NCBI GenBank assembly: GCA_017795005.1
Contig: CP051242.1
Location: 2,844,119-2,908,118 of the forward strand
Source: Balneolaceae bacterium
GTDB lineage: Bacteria > Bacteroidota > Rhodothermia > Balneolales > Balneolaceae
Reading direction: 5' to 3'
DNA length: 64,000 bases
Positions within the stretch are counted from its first letter, which is position 1; each line of letters starts with the position of its first letter. The position numbers were made by a program, and so were the translations under genes. Below, piece by piece: positions 28,938 through 37,738 of this stretch. The notes beneath the pieces were generated by a model. The model saw only the letters and a program-made list of their open reading frames with translations. It was not told the DNA's origin and did not search any database.

Positions 28938-30868
28938 AAAAATCCGTTTTCTTTTTATTAACATTTCTTTTTTTGGTTTGTGGAGTCTCGACTACAAATG
29001 CACAATCAAATAATGAATTCCAGATTGCCAATCGGTTAATCCAACAGCAAAGATATCAGGATGCGCTTCCTATTCTACAAAGAATTAATTCACGTAACCC
29101 AGAGATTTTCCTTTTTTTTGACCGGTTAATTGAATGTCATATTCAACTTAAAGAATATGATAGGGCTTTTGAGTTAGTAGAAAGGAATATTAATCAACAG
29201 CGTAATGTGGCTGAGTCAAACATTCTGTTAGGGCAGTTACATCATCTGGTTGGTGATACAGCGAAAGCTTCAAATGTTTGGGAAGAAAACCTGATAAAGC
29301 ACCCAAATCAGCTACAACTGTATTTAAATACGGCTAATGCTATGATCGACCGAAGGGAGTACAAGCAAGCAATTAACGTGTATAAAAAAGGTCGGATAGT
29401 TTTTAATAACGATCAGTTGTTCATGTCTGATATTCCGAATGCCTACATGCAGGCTGGAGAATATGAAAACGCAATTGGCGAATGGCTGGCTCTGGTTAAA
29501 CAGAATCCACAGCAAAGCTCGGGAATTCAGCGCATGCTTATGCGCTATAATGACCCAATTCTATATGATATCGCCATACTGGAGCTTGATGATACTCTGG
29601 ATGAAATGGCTTTAAATGATCCTTCCTATACAGCCTTTTATGAATTACAGATTTGGCTACTCCTGGAAAACAAATTGTATAGGAGAGCATTTAGTTCGGC
29701 TAAAGAATATGAAGAAAGAACTTCGAATTACAATTTTATGCTTTTCAATGTTGGCAGGAATTTATCTGAAAACAATGAATTTGAACTTGCACTGGAGGCA
29801 TTTAACTACTATTCAGAAAATTCTTTTGGAGAAATAAAATGGCGCGCAGAAGAAGAAAAAGCAGGAGTAATTACTAACTGGGCAAAATACCTGGATGACT
29901 ATAGTCTGGATTTTAATAATAAAAGAGACAGCCTCTTTACTTCAGCTTCAAATATCCTGGATCAAATAATTGAAGAAACCCAAACGTATAGCCGTCTCGA
30001 TCAGATATACCTAAAAAAAGCGGAAGTAGCTTTGGATTTTGTTTTTGATTTGGAAGCAGCTAAAGAAGTTACCAGAAGATTGAAAAGCCTTCCCAATATG
30101 TATGATACCCCACAGGCTAATTATCTGGACGGCAGAATTTATCTTGCTCAAAAAGAATACATTTCAGCCCGTATTTCTTTAACCAGGAGTAATAAAAAAG
30201 CAGAAGTGGGGGATCTTGCTGAAAAAACAAGGTATTTCCTAGCTTTAACTGATTTCTATGCCGGTGATTTTGAGTTTGCGAAAATTCAACTTAAAACCCT
30301 TGGACGACAAAATACTTCCTACTACGCAAATGATGCTCTGGAACTCCGTCTATGGGTTCAGGAAGGGTTAGCTGCAGATACTACCGGTTCTTATTTAACT
30401 GAATTTGCAGATGCTCATTTCAACCTAAAGACTGGAGAAAAAGAAAAAGCAGAGGAGCAGTTTTTTGCAATTGCAGGTTCGGATCTGCCAACTCCTTTCA
30501 AAGATGATTCCTATGTTCTCCTTTCTAAAACAGTTGATCCGGGTTCTAATAAGTTTTTGAGTACTCTGACCGGTTTTCTGAATGATGTACCGGGAGTATC
30601 TATTAAAGAACGACTTCTTTGGGAACGGGCTAAGGCTTCTGATGAGGCCTATACAACGATTAAGGAACACGAATCTTCAAACGAAGAATCCATTAAGTCT
30701 AGTAAAAACTTGACAACACGAGAGAAATTTTTTGGGGGTGTTAAATTTGAAGTCACCCTGAATGATGTTATTGAAAATTACGAGGCGTTAATTCTAGAGT
30801 ATCCTCAAGGCTTTTATGCACCTTTTGCACGTAAACGTTTAAACGAACTTCCTAAAGCAAATTCATAA
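28934..30868 (+). CDS. Secreted TPR-repeat protein
   Basis: 644 residues: signal peptide (FLLTFLFLVCGVSTTNAQ) and then a long run of tetratricopeptide-like helical hairpins (for example NRLIQQQRYQDALPILQRIN, VNQAAGEYENAIGEWLALVK). It lacks other domains. It overlaps maf by four bases and is followed one base later by the next secreted protein, so the three genes form a coupled operon. TPR proteins of this kind in Bacteroidota serve as periplasmic scaffolds or lipoprotein-like assembly factors, but there is nothing here to name a partner. Confidence 0.75.
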   Translation: MKKSVFFLLTFLFLVCGVSTTNAQSNNEFQIANRLIQQQRYQDALPILQRINSRNPEIFLFFDRLIECHIQLKEYDRAFELVERNINQQRNVAESNILLGQLHHLVGDTAKASNVWEENLIKHPNQLQLYLNTANAMIDRREYKQAINVYKKGRIVFNNDQLFMSDIPNAYMQAGEYENAIGEWLALVKQNPQQSSGIQRMLMRYNDPILYDIAILELDDTLDEMALNDPSYTAFYELQIWLLLENKLYRRAFSSAKEYEERTSNYNFMLFNVGRNLSENNEFELALEAFNYYSENSFGEIKWRAEEEKAGVITNWAKYLDDYSLDFNNKRDSLFTSASNILDQIIEETQTYSRLDQIYLKKAEVALDFVFDLEAAKEVTRRLKSLPNMYDTPQANYLDGRIYLAQKEYISARISLTRSNKKAEVGDLAEKTRYFLALTDFYAGDFEFAKIQLKTLGRQNTSYYANDALELRLWVQEGLAADTTGSYLTEFADAHFNLKTGEKEKAEEQFFAIAGSDLPTPFKDDSYVLLSKTVDPGSNKFLSTLTGFLNDVPGVSIKERLLWERAKASDEAYTTIKEHESSNEESIKSSKNLTTREKFFGGVKFEVTLNDVIENYEALILEYPQGFYAPFARKRLNELPKANS

Positions 30869-30869
30869 T

Positions 30870-32135
30870 ATGAAGAAATCAATATCAATATTTTTTGTTG
30901 GATTACTTTTGAGTATAAACTCAAGTGCTCAACAGCAAGTCCTCATTCCTATGGACGCCAGTCAAACCGACCATCTGAAGGCATATGGAGTGATATTCAA
31001 TCATATTGAAGATGGCTTCCCTGCAAAGTGGTTACTTAATTATCGTGGTGGTTCGTTCATGGCTGTGGTTGATAACGATATTGTAAGAAAAGCGCGTTTG
31101 CGAAATGTTCAGTTACAACTCGTTTCTCCATCCGAAGCTGCTTCTATTATTGCCAGTGTGGAGTCACAGAGTTCAAATACCTCTGTTGTAAATCTGGAAA
31201 AGGCTCCAAGGATTGCCGTTTATACTCCCGATCAGGCTCTACCCTGGGATGATGCAGTTACACTGGCTCTTACTTACGCTGAAGTGGAGTACGATAAAGT
31301 GTGGGACATTGAAGTTCTGGAAGGGAAATTACAGGAATATGACTGGCTGCACCTCCATCATGAGGACTTTACTGGTCAGTACGGAAAGTTTTGGGCTCGT
31401 TATCGAAGTACTCCGTGGTATATCACTCAGGTTCGGCAAATGGAAGCTATGGCTAAAGAACTAGGATTCTCTAAGGTTAGTGATCAAAAGAAACAAGTAG
31501 CACTGGAAATAAAAAAATATGTGGGTAATGGTGGCTTCCTGTTTGCCATGTGTTCAGGAACAGACACCTTCGATATAGCACTCGCTTCTCAAGGTATTGA
31601 CATCGCATCCAGTCAGTTTGATGGCGATCCTGTGGACCCTAATGCTAAAGAAAGCCTCGATTACAGCCAGACTTTTGCCTTCAAAGATTTTGAAATCAGC
31701 TTAGATCCATATGAATATGAACATGCTAACATTGATGTACCCGTTGCTATTCGGGAAGTAGATCAAAGTCTTGATTTTTTTAGTTTATTTGAATTTTCAG
31801 CAAAGTGGGATCCAGTCCCTACCATGCTTACCCAAAACCATGTAAGTAGTGTCCGGGGATTTTATGGACAAACAACGGCATTCCGAACTGAAAAAGTAAA
31901 ATCTTCTGTAGTAGTATTAGCCGAATCTCCAGGGCGAAATCAAGTAAAATACCTTCATGGAAATTTTGGAAACGGAACGTTCACCTATTATGCCGGACAT
32001 GATCCTGAAGACTACACGCATCATGTAAACGATCCTCCAACAGATTTAGCACTGCACCCAAACAGCCCCGGTTATCGGTTAATTCTGAATAATATCCTCT
32101 TTCCTGCTGCTAAAAAGAAAAAGAGAAAAACCTAG
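30870..32135 (+). CDS. Secreted glutamine-amidotransferase-fold protein (often annotated asparagine synthetase B)
   Basis: 421 residues with a signal peptide ending near NSSAQQQ. The middle contains the pattern of a class I amidotransferase or ThuA-like fold: GGFLFAMCSGTDTFDIAL around 225-240 places a cysteine at a nucleophile elbow, and HLHHEDFTG precedes it. This family is often given the name asparagine synthetase B in genome annotations, but the ATP-dependent synthetase domain is not present, so I do not accept that name. A role in exported polymer or peptide processing is possible. It is third gene of the maf operon and ends in a basic KKKKRKT tail. Confidence 0.6.
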   Translation: MKKSISIFFVGLLLSINSSAQQQVLIPMDASQTDHLKAYGVIFNHIEDGFPAKWLLNYRGGSFMAVVDNDIVRKARLRNVQLQLVSPSEAASIIASVESQSSNTSVVNLEKAPRIAVYTPDQALPWDDAVTLALTYAEVEYDKVWDIEVLEGKLQEYDWLHLHHEDFTGQYGKFWARYRSTPWYITQVRQMEAMAKELGFSKVSDQKKQVALEIKKYVGNGGFLFAMCSGTDTFDIALASQGIDIASSQFDGDPVDPNAKESLDYSQTFAFKDFEISLDPYEYEHANIDVPVAIREVDQSLDFFSLFEFSAKWDPVPTMLTQNHVSSVRGFYGQTTAFRTEKVKSSVVVLAESPGRNQVKYLHGNFGNGTFTYYAGHDPEDYTHHVNDPPTDLALHPNSPGYRLILNNILFPAAKKKKRKT

Positions 32136-32151
32136 CTGAATGAAAGATTCA

Positions 32152-32202
32152 AAATTTAAAATTAAAGATTGGGTACCTTCTTAAATCTTTAATTTTAAAT
32201 TT
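32152..32202. terminator. Perfect 19-bp inverted repeat between secreted gene and mazG
   Basis: AAATTTAAAATTAAAGATT (32152-32170) is the exact reverse complement of 32184-32202, around a 13-bp loop. It is followed by TTTCATTTTG. The stem is A/T-only, so it is a weak terminator, or simply a palindromic repeat between the maf operon and mazG. Confidence 0.5.
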
Positions 32203-32219
32203 TTCATTTTGAATTGAAT

Positions 32220-32987
32220 ATGAAGCCAAGCCGGAAGTTTGAAGATCTTGTAGAACTCGTTGCTATCCTAAGAAAAGAATGTCCATGGGACAGAAAACAG
32301 ACTCATTATTCCATCAAAGACAATCTAGTTGAAGAAGCTTATGAAGCTATTGAAGCATTGGACAACGATGACTTTTACGAATTCAAAAAAGAGCTTGGAG
32401 ATTTACTCCTTCATGTAGTTTTTCATAGTAATATGGCTAACGAAACAGAGACTTTCGAAATCGGTGATGTCATTTACACTTTAATGGATAAACTGATACG
32501 GCGCCACCCGCATGTATTTGGTGAAACTGAGGTTGAAGGTGAAGAACAAGTCGCTGAAAACTGGGAAAACATTAAACTAAAAGAAGGGAAAAAATCCACT
32601 CTTGATGGGTTACCCGCACATCTGCCAGCATTAATCAGAGCCCAGCGGATGCAGGAAAAAGCAGCAAACGTTGGCTTTGACTGGCCGGAATGGAAACAAG
32701 CATGGGATAAACTGGAAGAAGAAATTACGGAGTTTAAAGAAGTTCTTGAAGAAAACGATGCTGAAAAATCAGCGGATGAATTTGGAGATGTACTTTTCTC
32801 CATGGTAAATGTAGCTCGTTTTTTCAATTTGGTTGCTGAAGACAGTCTTCGCAAAACAAACCGAAAGTTTGAGCAACGATTTCGGTATGTGGAAGAAAAG
32901 CTGAAGCAGAATGGTAAGGCATTGAAGGATTCCACTCTTGAAGAAATGGACGTCTACTGGGAAGAGTCTAAGTCTGCTTTTAATTGA
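32220..32987 (+). CDS. mazG: Nucleoside triphosphate pyrophosphohydrolase MazG
   Basis: 255-residue all-alpha NTP pyrophosphatase, cutting NTPs to NMP and PPi and lowering (p)ppGpp-related stress in E. coli. I use the ATG at 32220, since the TTG two codons earlier adds nothing. The first MazG domain has CPWDRKQTHYSIKDNLVEE and then EEAYEAIEALDN...KKELGDLLLHVVFH, supplying the ExxED metal motifs. The second repeats them at FGDVLFSMVNVARF. The linker with RAQRMQEKAANVGFDWP is typical. The 3' end overlaps the convergent DUF2306 gene by 34 bp. Confidence 0.93.
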   Translation: MKPSRKFEDLVELVAILRKECPWDRKQTHYSIKDNLVEEAYEAIEALDNDDFYEFKKELGDLLLHVVFHSNMANETETFEIGDVIYTLMDKLIRRHPHVFGETEVEGEEQVAENWENIKLKEGKKSTLDGLPAHLPALIRAQRMQEKAANVGFDWPEWKQAWDKLEEEITEFKEVLEENDAEKSADEFGDVLFSMVNVARFFNLVAEDSLRKTNRKFEQRFRYVEEKLKQNGKALKDSTLEEMDVYWEESKSAFN

Positions 32988-33484
32988 GTTTCTTCAGCTC
33001 TGTAATAATTGAATTGGCCCAAGATTTTTTTCTTTTTCATTTTGATTAGTGTAGCTCCTACTGCTACAGTAATTGCTGTAGCCGTTGCAACAACTACCCA
33101 AAAACCCGAAAACCTGAAGAATCGGCTAAAGATTTCTGACCAGAAAGCTGCGTAAAGTCCTACTACCGACCAACTCATGAATTCGTAGTGAAATTCGAGC
33201 CAGGTTTTTCTTGGCTTCTTTCGGATAACTGGAATCATACCTCCTACTATTCCACCAAAACTTATCAAAGCTGCAATGTGGAAGGGGCCAAAGGTGCCCA
33301 TCAGTTTATAAATCATAAACGCAGTAGCATTCACGGTAACCATTAATGCAACATATATATAACCCATTCTGATGTGAAGCTTACCCCCTTTTTTGGTAAA
33401 AAGAACAAATAACCCAAAAAACATAGCCAGAATCGCGGACAGGAAGTGAACCCCTCCTATTACATCAAATTGATACATATTCAT
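32954..33484 (-). CDS. DUF2306 family membrane protein
   Basis: 176 residues with about five transmembrane helices: FLSAILAMFFGLFVLF, YIYVALMVTVNATAFMIY, FHIAALISFGGIVGGMIPV, YEFMSWSVVGLYAAFWSEI and FWVVVATATAITVAVGATL. The HxRxGYIYV segment (HIRMGYIYVA) is characteristic of the DUF2306 group. The cytosolic tail is basic then acidic. No enzyme function is known for the family. It converges on mazG with a 34-bp coding overlap, so neither gene has a private terminator. Confidence 0.7.
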   Translation of the reverse strand: MNMYQFDVIGGVHFLSAILAMFFGLFVLFTKKGGKLHIRMGYIYVALMVTVNATAFMIYKLMGTFGPFHIAALISFGGIVGGMIPVIRKKPRKTWLEFHYEFMSWSVVGLYAAFWSEIFSRFFRFSGFWVVVATATAITVAVGATLIKMKKKKILGQFNYYRAEETQLKADLDSSQ

Positions 33485-33714
33485 TAATTCTTCATTTAAA
33501 ATTCGTTGAATGAGCTACGAGGTGAAAAACTATGTGTTTCAAATCAAAAATAGAGTTTTGTGTTTATATAATTGCCAGTGTTTCATTACCTTTACCTCCC
33601 TTCCCGTTTTTTCATGAAAAGAAATTTTTTCCAAAAGTTAATTGTTGGCGGAATCGAAGGAACTGGTCATCTATGACTATAAAAAACATACTAACATTAT
33701 AAAAGGAAATACTA

Positions 33715-34884
33715 ATGTCGACAGACCTACACACAGGCTTTGATGAGAATAAATACCCACACATAAACAAGGGACTAGATGGTATAGTAGCATTCTCGAC
33801 TACAAAAAGTTTTATAGACGGAGCTGTTGGAGAGCTGATATATAGTGGGTACAATATCGATACTCTTGCAGGTAATGCAACATTTGAAGAAGTATGTTTC
33901 CTGTTATGGAATGATCGGCTTCCTAATGCTGAAGAACTAAAAGAACTTGAAACAGCTTTAATTAAAGAAAGAAATATTCCGGAAGTAGTGCTTCATTATC
34001 TGGCTGAAACTGATAAAGAAGCTGAACCAATGGCTGTTCTTCAATCAGCGGTTTCTATGCTTGCTGATTTCGATCCAACAAAAGGTAAATTCGATAGTGA
34101 TCTTTTCATGGAACAAGCCATTGCATTAACCGCTAAAATTCCGACTATAATCGCTGCCTACGACCGTATCCGCCATGGTAAAGAAGTCGTTGCTCCACTT
34201 TCTGAAGGTAGTACAGCTCAAAACTTTTTATACATGCTGAACGGTGAAATGCCTGGTGATCATGCAGAGAAAACCATGGACTTATGCCTAATTTTGCATG
34301 CTGAGCATGGAATGAATGCATCTACTTTCACATGCCGTACAGTTTGTGCTACGATGAGTGATATGTATTCAGCAACTGCAGCAGCAATTGGCGCTTTAAA
34401 AGGACCTTTGCATGGAGGAGCAAACACTGCGGTTATGAATACTCTTCTTGAACTTGGAAAACAAAGAGAAGATGCAGATGCTGTCGCATTCACAAAGGCT
34501 AAACTGGAAAAGAAAGAAAAGATTATGGGATTCGGTCACCGTGTATATAAAACCTTTGATCCTCGTGGAAGACACCTCCAAAAAATGGCTAAAGCTCTTT
34601 CCGAAGAAACGGGACATGAAGAATTATACCGATGGTCAATGGATATGTTGAACACCATGAAATCAGAAAAGAATATTGACCCAAATGTTGACTTCTTTTC
34701 GGCTACCGTTTACTACTCCATCGGAATTCAACCTGATCTTTATACATGTATATTCACAATGAGTCGAATTTCCGGATGGACAGGTCACTTTATGGAACAG
34801 GCAGCAAATAACCGACTGATCAGACCAAGAGCACTGTATGTTGGAGAAAAAAATCTGGACTGGGTTCCTGTAGAAGAACGATAG
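33715..34884 (+). CDS. gltA: Citrate synthase
   Basis: 389-residue hexameric or dimeric citrate synthase that joins oxaloacetate and acetyl-CoA in the TCA cycle. The catalytic residues are visible: histidine in AEHGMNAST (about 197), histidine in GFGHRVYKTFDPR (about 272) and aspartate in NVDFFSATVY (about 323). The substrate loop PLHGGANTAVM is intact. AAAAGGA precedes the ATG. The gene is shorter than the E. coli hexamer type. Its C-terminus, ALYVGEKNLDWVPVEER, is repeated in diverged form twice downstream (37624 and 43091), which makes the region downstream of gltA a repeatedly used insertion zone. Confidence 0.95.
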   Translation: MSTDLHTGFDENKYPHINKGLDGIVAFSTTKSFIDGAVGELIYSGYNIDTLAGNATFEEVCFLLWNDRLPNAEELKELETALIKERNIPEVVLHYLAETDKEAEPMAVLQSAVSMLADFDPTKGKFDSDLFMEQAIALTAKIPTIIAAYDRIRHGKEVVAPLSEGSTAQNFLYMLNGEMPGDHAEKTMDLCLILHAEHGMNASTFTCRTVCATMSDMYSATAAAIGALKGPLHGGANTAVMNTLLELGKQREDADAVAFTKAKLEKKEKIMGFGHRVYKTFDPRGRHLQKMAKALSEETGHEELYRWSMDMLNTMKSEKNIDPNVDFFSATVYYSIGIQPDLYTCIFTMSRISGWTGHFMEQAANNRLIRPRALYVGEKNLDWVPVEER

Positions 34885-34907
34885 AATTTTATTCCTCATT
34901 TTTTGAA

Positions 34908-34935
34908 AGCTCAATCTACCGATTGGGCTCTTTTT
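34908..34935 (+). terminator. Intrinsic terminator of gltA
   Basis: AGCTCAATC pairs with GATTGGGCT (one G-T wobble) around a four-base loop, followed by CTTTTT. It starts 24 bp past the gltA stop. A related hairpin, with the same GAAA before the stem, follows the first leftover gltA end at 37698. Confidence 0.85.
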
Positions 34936-35150
34936 AAATAATTTTCTAAGTACGAGATGATGTTTGTCTTTAGTAAGAAATCATCTTTCTACATAATCTA
35001 GCTAACTATCCGATTGGAAGAATAAGTTGATAAAAAAGATATTTGACTAAACTTATACTTTTACTTTTTGTCCCGTTTTTGGAGATAAACTTATCGAATC
35101 TTGATACTTGGGAAGTTTTATTTGAAAATTATAAAACAGAATAAAATAGA

Positions 35151-36614
35151 TTGCTTTTTAATTCTTTTGACTTCGCAATATTTTTACCAATAGTATTTAT
35201 ACTCTATTGGTTCGTTGCAAACAATAACCTTAGAGTTCAGAATTTTTTAATAGTTGCTGCGAGCTATTTATTCTATGGTTGGTGGGATTGGAGATTTCTT
35301 TCTCTTATACTGTTTAGTACTTTAGTTGATTATTATGTTGGTAGAAACCTAAAATCTGAAACGAATCACAGGAAAAGAAAAATTCTTCTTTGGATAAGTA
35401 TTTTAGTAAACCTTGGGTTTTTAGGTTTCTTCAAATACTATAATTTTTTTCTTGATAATTTCATTGCTTCATTTGCTTTTTTTGGAGCAGAAATCAACGC
35501 AAAATCATTAGAGATTATCCTTCCTATTGGGATTAGTTTTTACACTTTTCAAACATTGAGTTACACTATCGATGTTTATAAACGAAAACTTGAGCCAACT
35601 AATGACTACATTGCTTTTTCAGCTTTTGTGAGTTTCTTTCCACAATTAGTAGCTGGACCTATAGAACGAGCAACCCACCTACTCCCTCAATTCTATAAAA
35701 AGCGGGTTTTTGACTATTCTAATGCCATTGATGGAATGCGTCAAATTCTTTGGGGTCTATTTAAAAAAATTGTAATCGCAGATAACTGTGCTGAATTTGC
35801 AAATCAAATATTCAATAACTCTACTGATCTGAATGGCAGTACCTTAGTGTTAGGTGCATTGTTTTTTACTTTTCAAATTTATGGTGACTTTTCTGGATAT
35901 TCGGATATCGCAATTGGTACGTCAAGGTTATTCGGATTTGACTTGATGCAAAACTTTAAGTTCCCTTACTTTTCACGAGACATTGCCGAATTTTGGAGAC
36001 GTTGGCATATTTCCCTTTCAACTTGGTTTAGGGATTACTTATATATTCCTTTAGGTGGTAGCCGTGGCGGAACATGGATGAAAATTAGAAACACTTTTAT
36101 CATCTTTATAGTTAGTGGTTTTTGGCATGGAGCAAATTGGACTTTTATTATATGGGGGGCTTTAAATGCTATTTATTTCTTGCCACTTTTATTGACAAAC
36201 AATAATCGTAAAAACTTAGAAATTGTTGCCAAAGGGAAGTATTTACCCAGTATAAAAGAATTTTCTTTTATACTACTTACATTTGGATTAACCGTATTTG
36301 CGTGGATATTTTTTAGAGCAGAAAGTATTGGACATGCCATTTCATATTTAAATAGTATTTTTTCAACTACACTATTCAACATGCCTGTAGAAGACTTGAA
36401 AAAATTCAATGTAGGTACCGAAATAGTATATACAGTATTGCTTGTAATAGGCTTTATTATAATTGAATGGGTTCAGCGTAATAAAAAACATGCTTTAGAG
36501 TTTACCCCTAATACTATATCTCCATTACTTCGATGGAGTATTTACTATGGGTTACTCTTATTGATTATTATTTTTAATGGGAATCAGCAGAACTTTATCT
36601 ATTTCCAATTTTAA
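35151..36614 (+). CDS. MBOAT-family O-acyltransferase (AlgI-like)
   Basis: 487 residues, about eleven membrane helices. MBOAT enzymes move acetyl or longer acyl groups from the cytosol to extracellular sugars. The start is a TTG, supported because the family begins MLFNSFDFAIFLPIVFILYW. Signature parts are FFPQLVAGPIERATHLLPQF, GDFSGYSDIAIGTSRLFGFD, IAEFWRRWHISLSTWFRDYLY and, with the catalytic histidine, GFWHGANWTFIIWG (about 326). The next gene 12 bp downstream is its likely SGNH-fold partner. Both are AT-rich and are bracketed by gltA 3' ends, so I read them as transferred. The acceptor, probably an exopolysaccharide, is unknown. Confidence 0.93.
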   Translation: MLFNSFDFAIFLPIVFILYWFVANNNLRVQNFLIVAASYLFYGWWDWRFLSLILFSTLVDYYVGRNLKSETNHRKRKILLWISILVNLGFLGFFKYYNFFLDNFIASFAFFGAEINAKSLEIILPIGISFYTFQTLSYTIDVYKRKLEPTNDYIAFSAFVSFFPQLVAGPIERATHLLPQFYKKRVFDYSNAIDGMRQILWGLFKKIVIADNCAEFANQIFNNSTDLNGSTLVLGALFFTFQIYGDFSGYSDIAIGTSRLFGFDLMQNFKFPYFSRDIAEFWRRWHISLSTWFRDYLYIPLGGSRGGTWMKIRNTFIIFIVSGFWHGANWTFIIWGALNAIYFLPLLLTNNNRKNLEIVAKGKYLPSIKEFSFILLTFGLTVFAWIFFRAESIGHAISYLNSIFSTTLFNMPVEDLKKFNVGTEIVYTVLLVIGFIIIEWVQRNKKHALEFTPNTISPLLRWSIYYGLLLLIIIFNGNQQNFIYFQF

Positions 36615-36626
36615 TATAACCTCAAT

Positions 36627-37568
36627 ATGAAATCCTTTATTTACCGTTTACTGATTTTCTCGTCTCCTGTAGTTATCTATATCTTAATAGCTGTTTATAT
36701 CGATCCCTATAATATTTTAAAAGAAGAGTCAAACCCTAATTTAATTGAGCTAAAATCTCAGATATCCTATAAAATCAATTATCCTCTCTTTAAGTTACAA
36801 GAGTTCTCAACCAATCCAACCGATATAATTTTATTAGGTGATTCTAGAACTGCTAAACTTAATCCAAAAGCGTTTGAGGACTTAACCGGTATGTCTGTAT
36901 CTAATTTAGCTTATGGTGGAGGAACATTACCAGAAGTAATTGATACATTTTGGTATACAACTAAAGTTCATAGTATTAAAAAAGTTTACATTGGTCTTAA
37001 CTTTAACTTGTATAATAAACTCAATAGTATGGACAGGGTGAATGAGGCAATCCGATTAAGAAATTCACCTTTTTCCTATTTATTCAGTCGATATTGCTTT
37101 AAGTCTGTTTACTCCATTTTAAAATCGTTAGTATCTAATACAACTATAAATATTGAAAAACCTAACTTTAGTAAAGATGAATTTTGGCAATATCAACTTC
37201 AGACTTCTGCTTCTAACTTTTACAAAAACTACCAATATCCAGAATCTTACTTTAAAGCCTTAGAAGAAATTTCAGACTACTGCTCATTAAATAATATTGA
37301 GCTAATATTTTTTATCCCACCTACACATACCGAGCTTCAACAAAAAGTGACAGAGTTCAAACTCAATAAGGCTGAGGATAAATTTAAAAGTGATCTTAAA
37401 CGTTTAGGACTTGTTTATGATTTCGATTATGAAAATAAAATGACCAAGAATAAAAATAATTTCTCGGATCCATTCCACTGTATTGATACCATTACTGACG
37501 TAGTAACTCGAGAGATAATAACTGGTAATACTACTTTTGCACGAACTTACAGTCCTACGAATGATTAA
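36627..37568 (+). CDS. SGNH-hydrolase-like partner of MBOAT acyltransferase (AlgJ/AlgX role)
   Basis: 313 residues with one N-terminal membrane anchor (RLLIFSSPVVIYILIAVYI) and a periplasmic domain. GDSRTAKLNP (about 70) carries the Block I GDS serine, and SDPFHCID (about 280) gives the Asp-x-x-His of Block V. Both fit the SGNH esterase/transferase plan used by AlgJ, AlgX or PatB to accept acyl groups from an MBOAT. Sequence similarity outside the motifs is low, so the assignment rests on motif order and neighbour. It ends 55 bp before a leftover gltA end. Confidence 0.75.
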   Translation: MKSFIYRLLIFSSPVVIYILIAVYIDPYNILKEESNPNLIELKSQISYKINYPLFKLQEFSTNPTDIILLGDSRTAKLNPKAFEDLTGMSVSNLAYGGGTLPEVIDTFWYTTKVHSIKKVYIGLNFNLYNKLNSMDRVNEAIRLRNSPFSYLFSRYCFKSVYSILKSLVSNTTINIEKPNFSKDEFWQYQLQTSASNFYKNYQYPESYFKALEEISDYCSLNNIELIFFIPPTHTELQQKVTEFKLNKAEDKFKSDLKRLGLVYDFDYENKMTKNKNNFSDPFHCIDTITDVVTREIITGNTTFARTYSPTND

Positions 37569-37623
37569 TGCCTAATTAGAATTATCTCTTAGTAAGTACT
37601 AAAAAAAAATACGCCACCTTACT

Positions 37624-37674
37624 TTGTATGTTGGCGAGAAAAATCTGGATTGGACTCCAATCGAAGAACGCTAA
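37624..37674 (+). pseudogene. Leftover 3' end of citrate synthase (remnant 1)
   Basis: Sixteen codons plus stop encode LYVGEKNLDWTPIEER, against LYVGEKNLDWVPVEER at the end of gltA. By hand, 40 of 51 bases agree. It has no start and no other part of the gene in front. The downstream hairpin 37698-37729 matches the position of the gltA terminator. Differences are mostly third-base, so this looks like the end of a diverged gltA allele. Confidence 0.9.
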
Positions 37675-37697
37675 GAATCTATCTTAACCTTATTTTG

Positions 37698-37729
37698 AAA
37701 AAGCCCAGTATTATAATTGGGCTTTTTTT
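37698..37729 (+). terminator. Intrinsic terminator after gltA remnant 1
   Basis: AAAAAGCCCA pairs with TGGGCTTTTT around GTATTATAAT, followed by a T run. It also lies just past the stop of the minus-strand regulator at 37739, so it may serve both directions. Confidence 0.85.
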
Positions 37730-37738
37730 ATTTAAGGG

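Noticed and set aside
30870-32135. Asparagine synthetase B
   Set aside because: The protein is secreted and has no ATP-dependent synthetase domain; only an amidotransferase-like elbow is seen.
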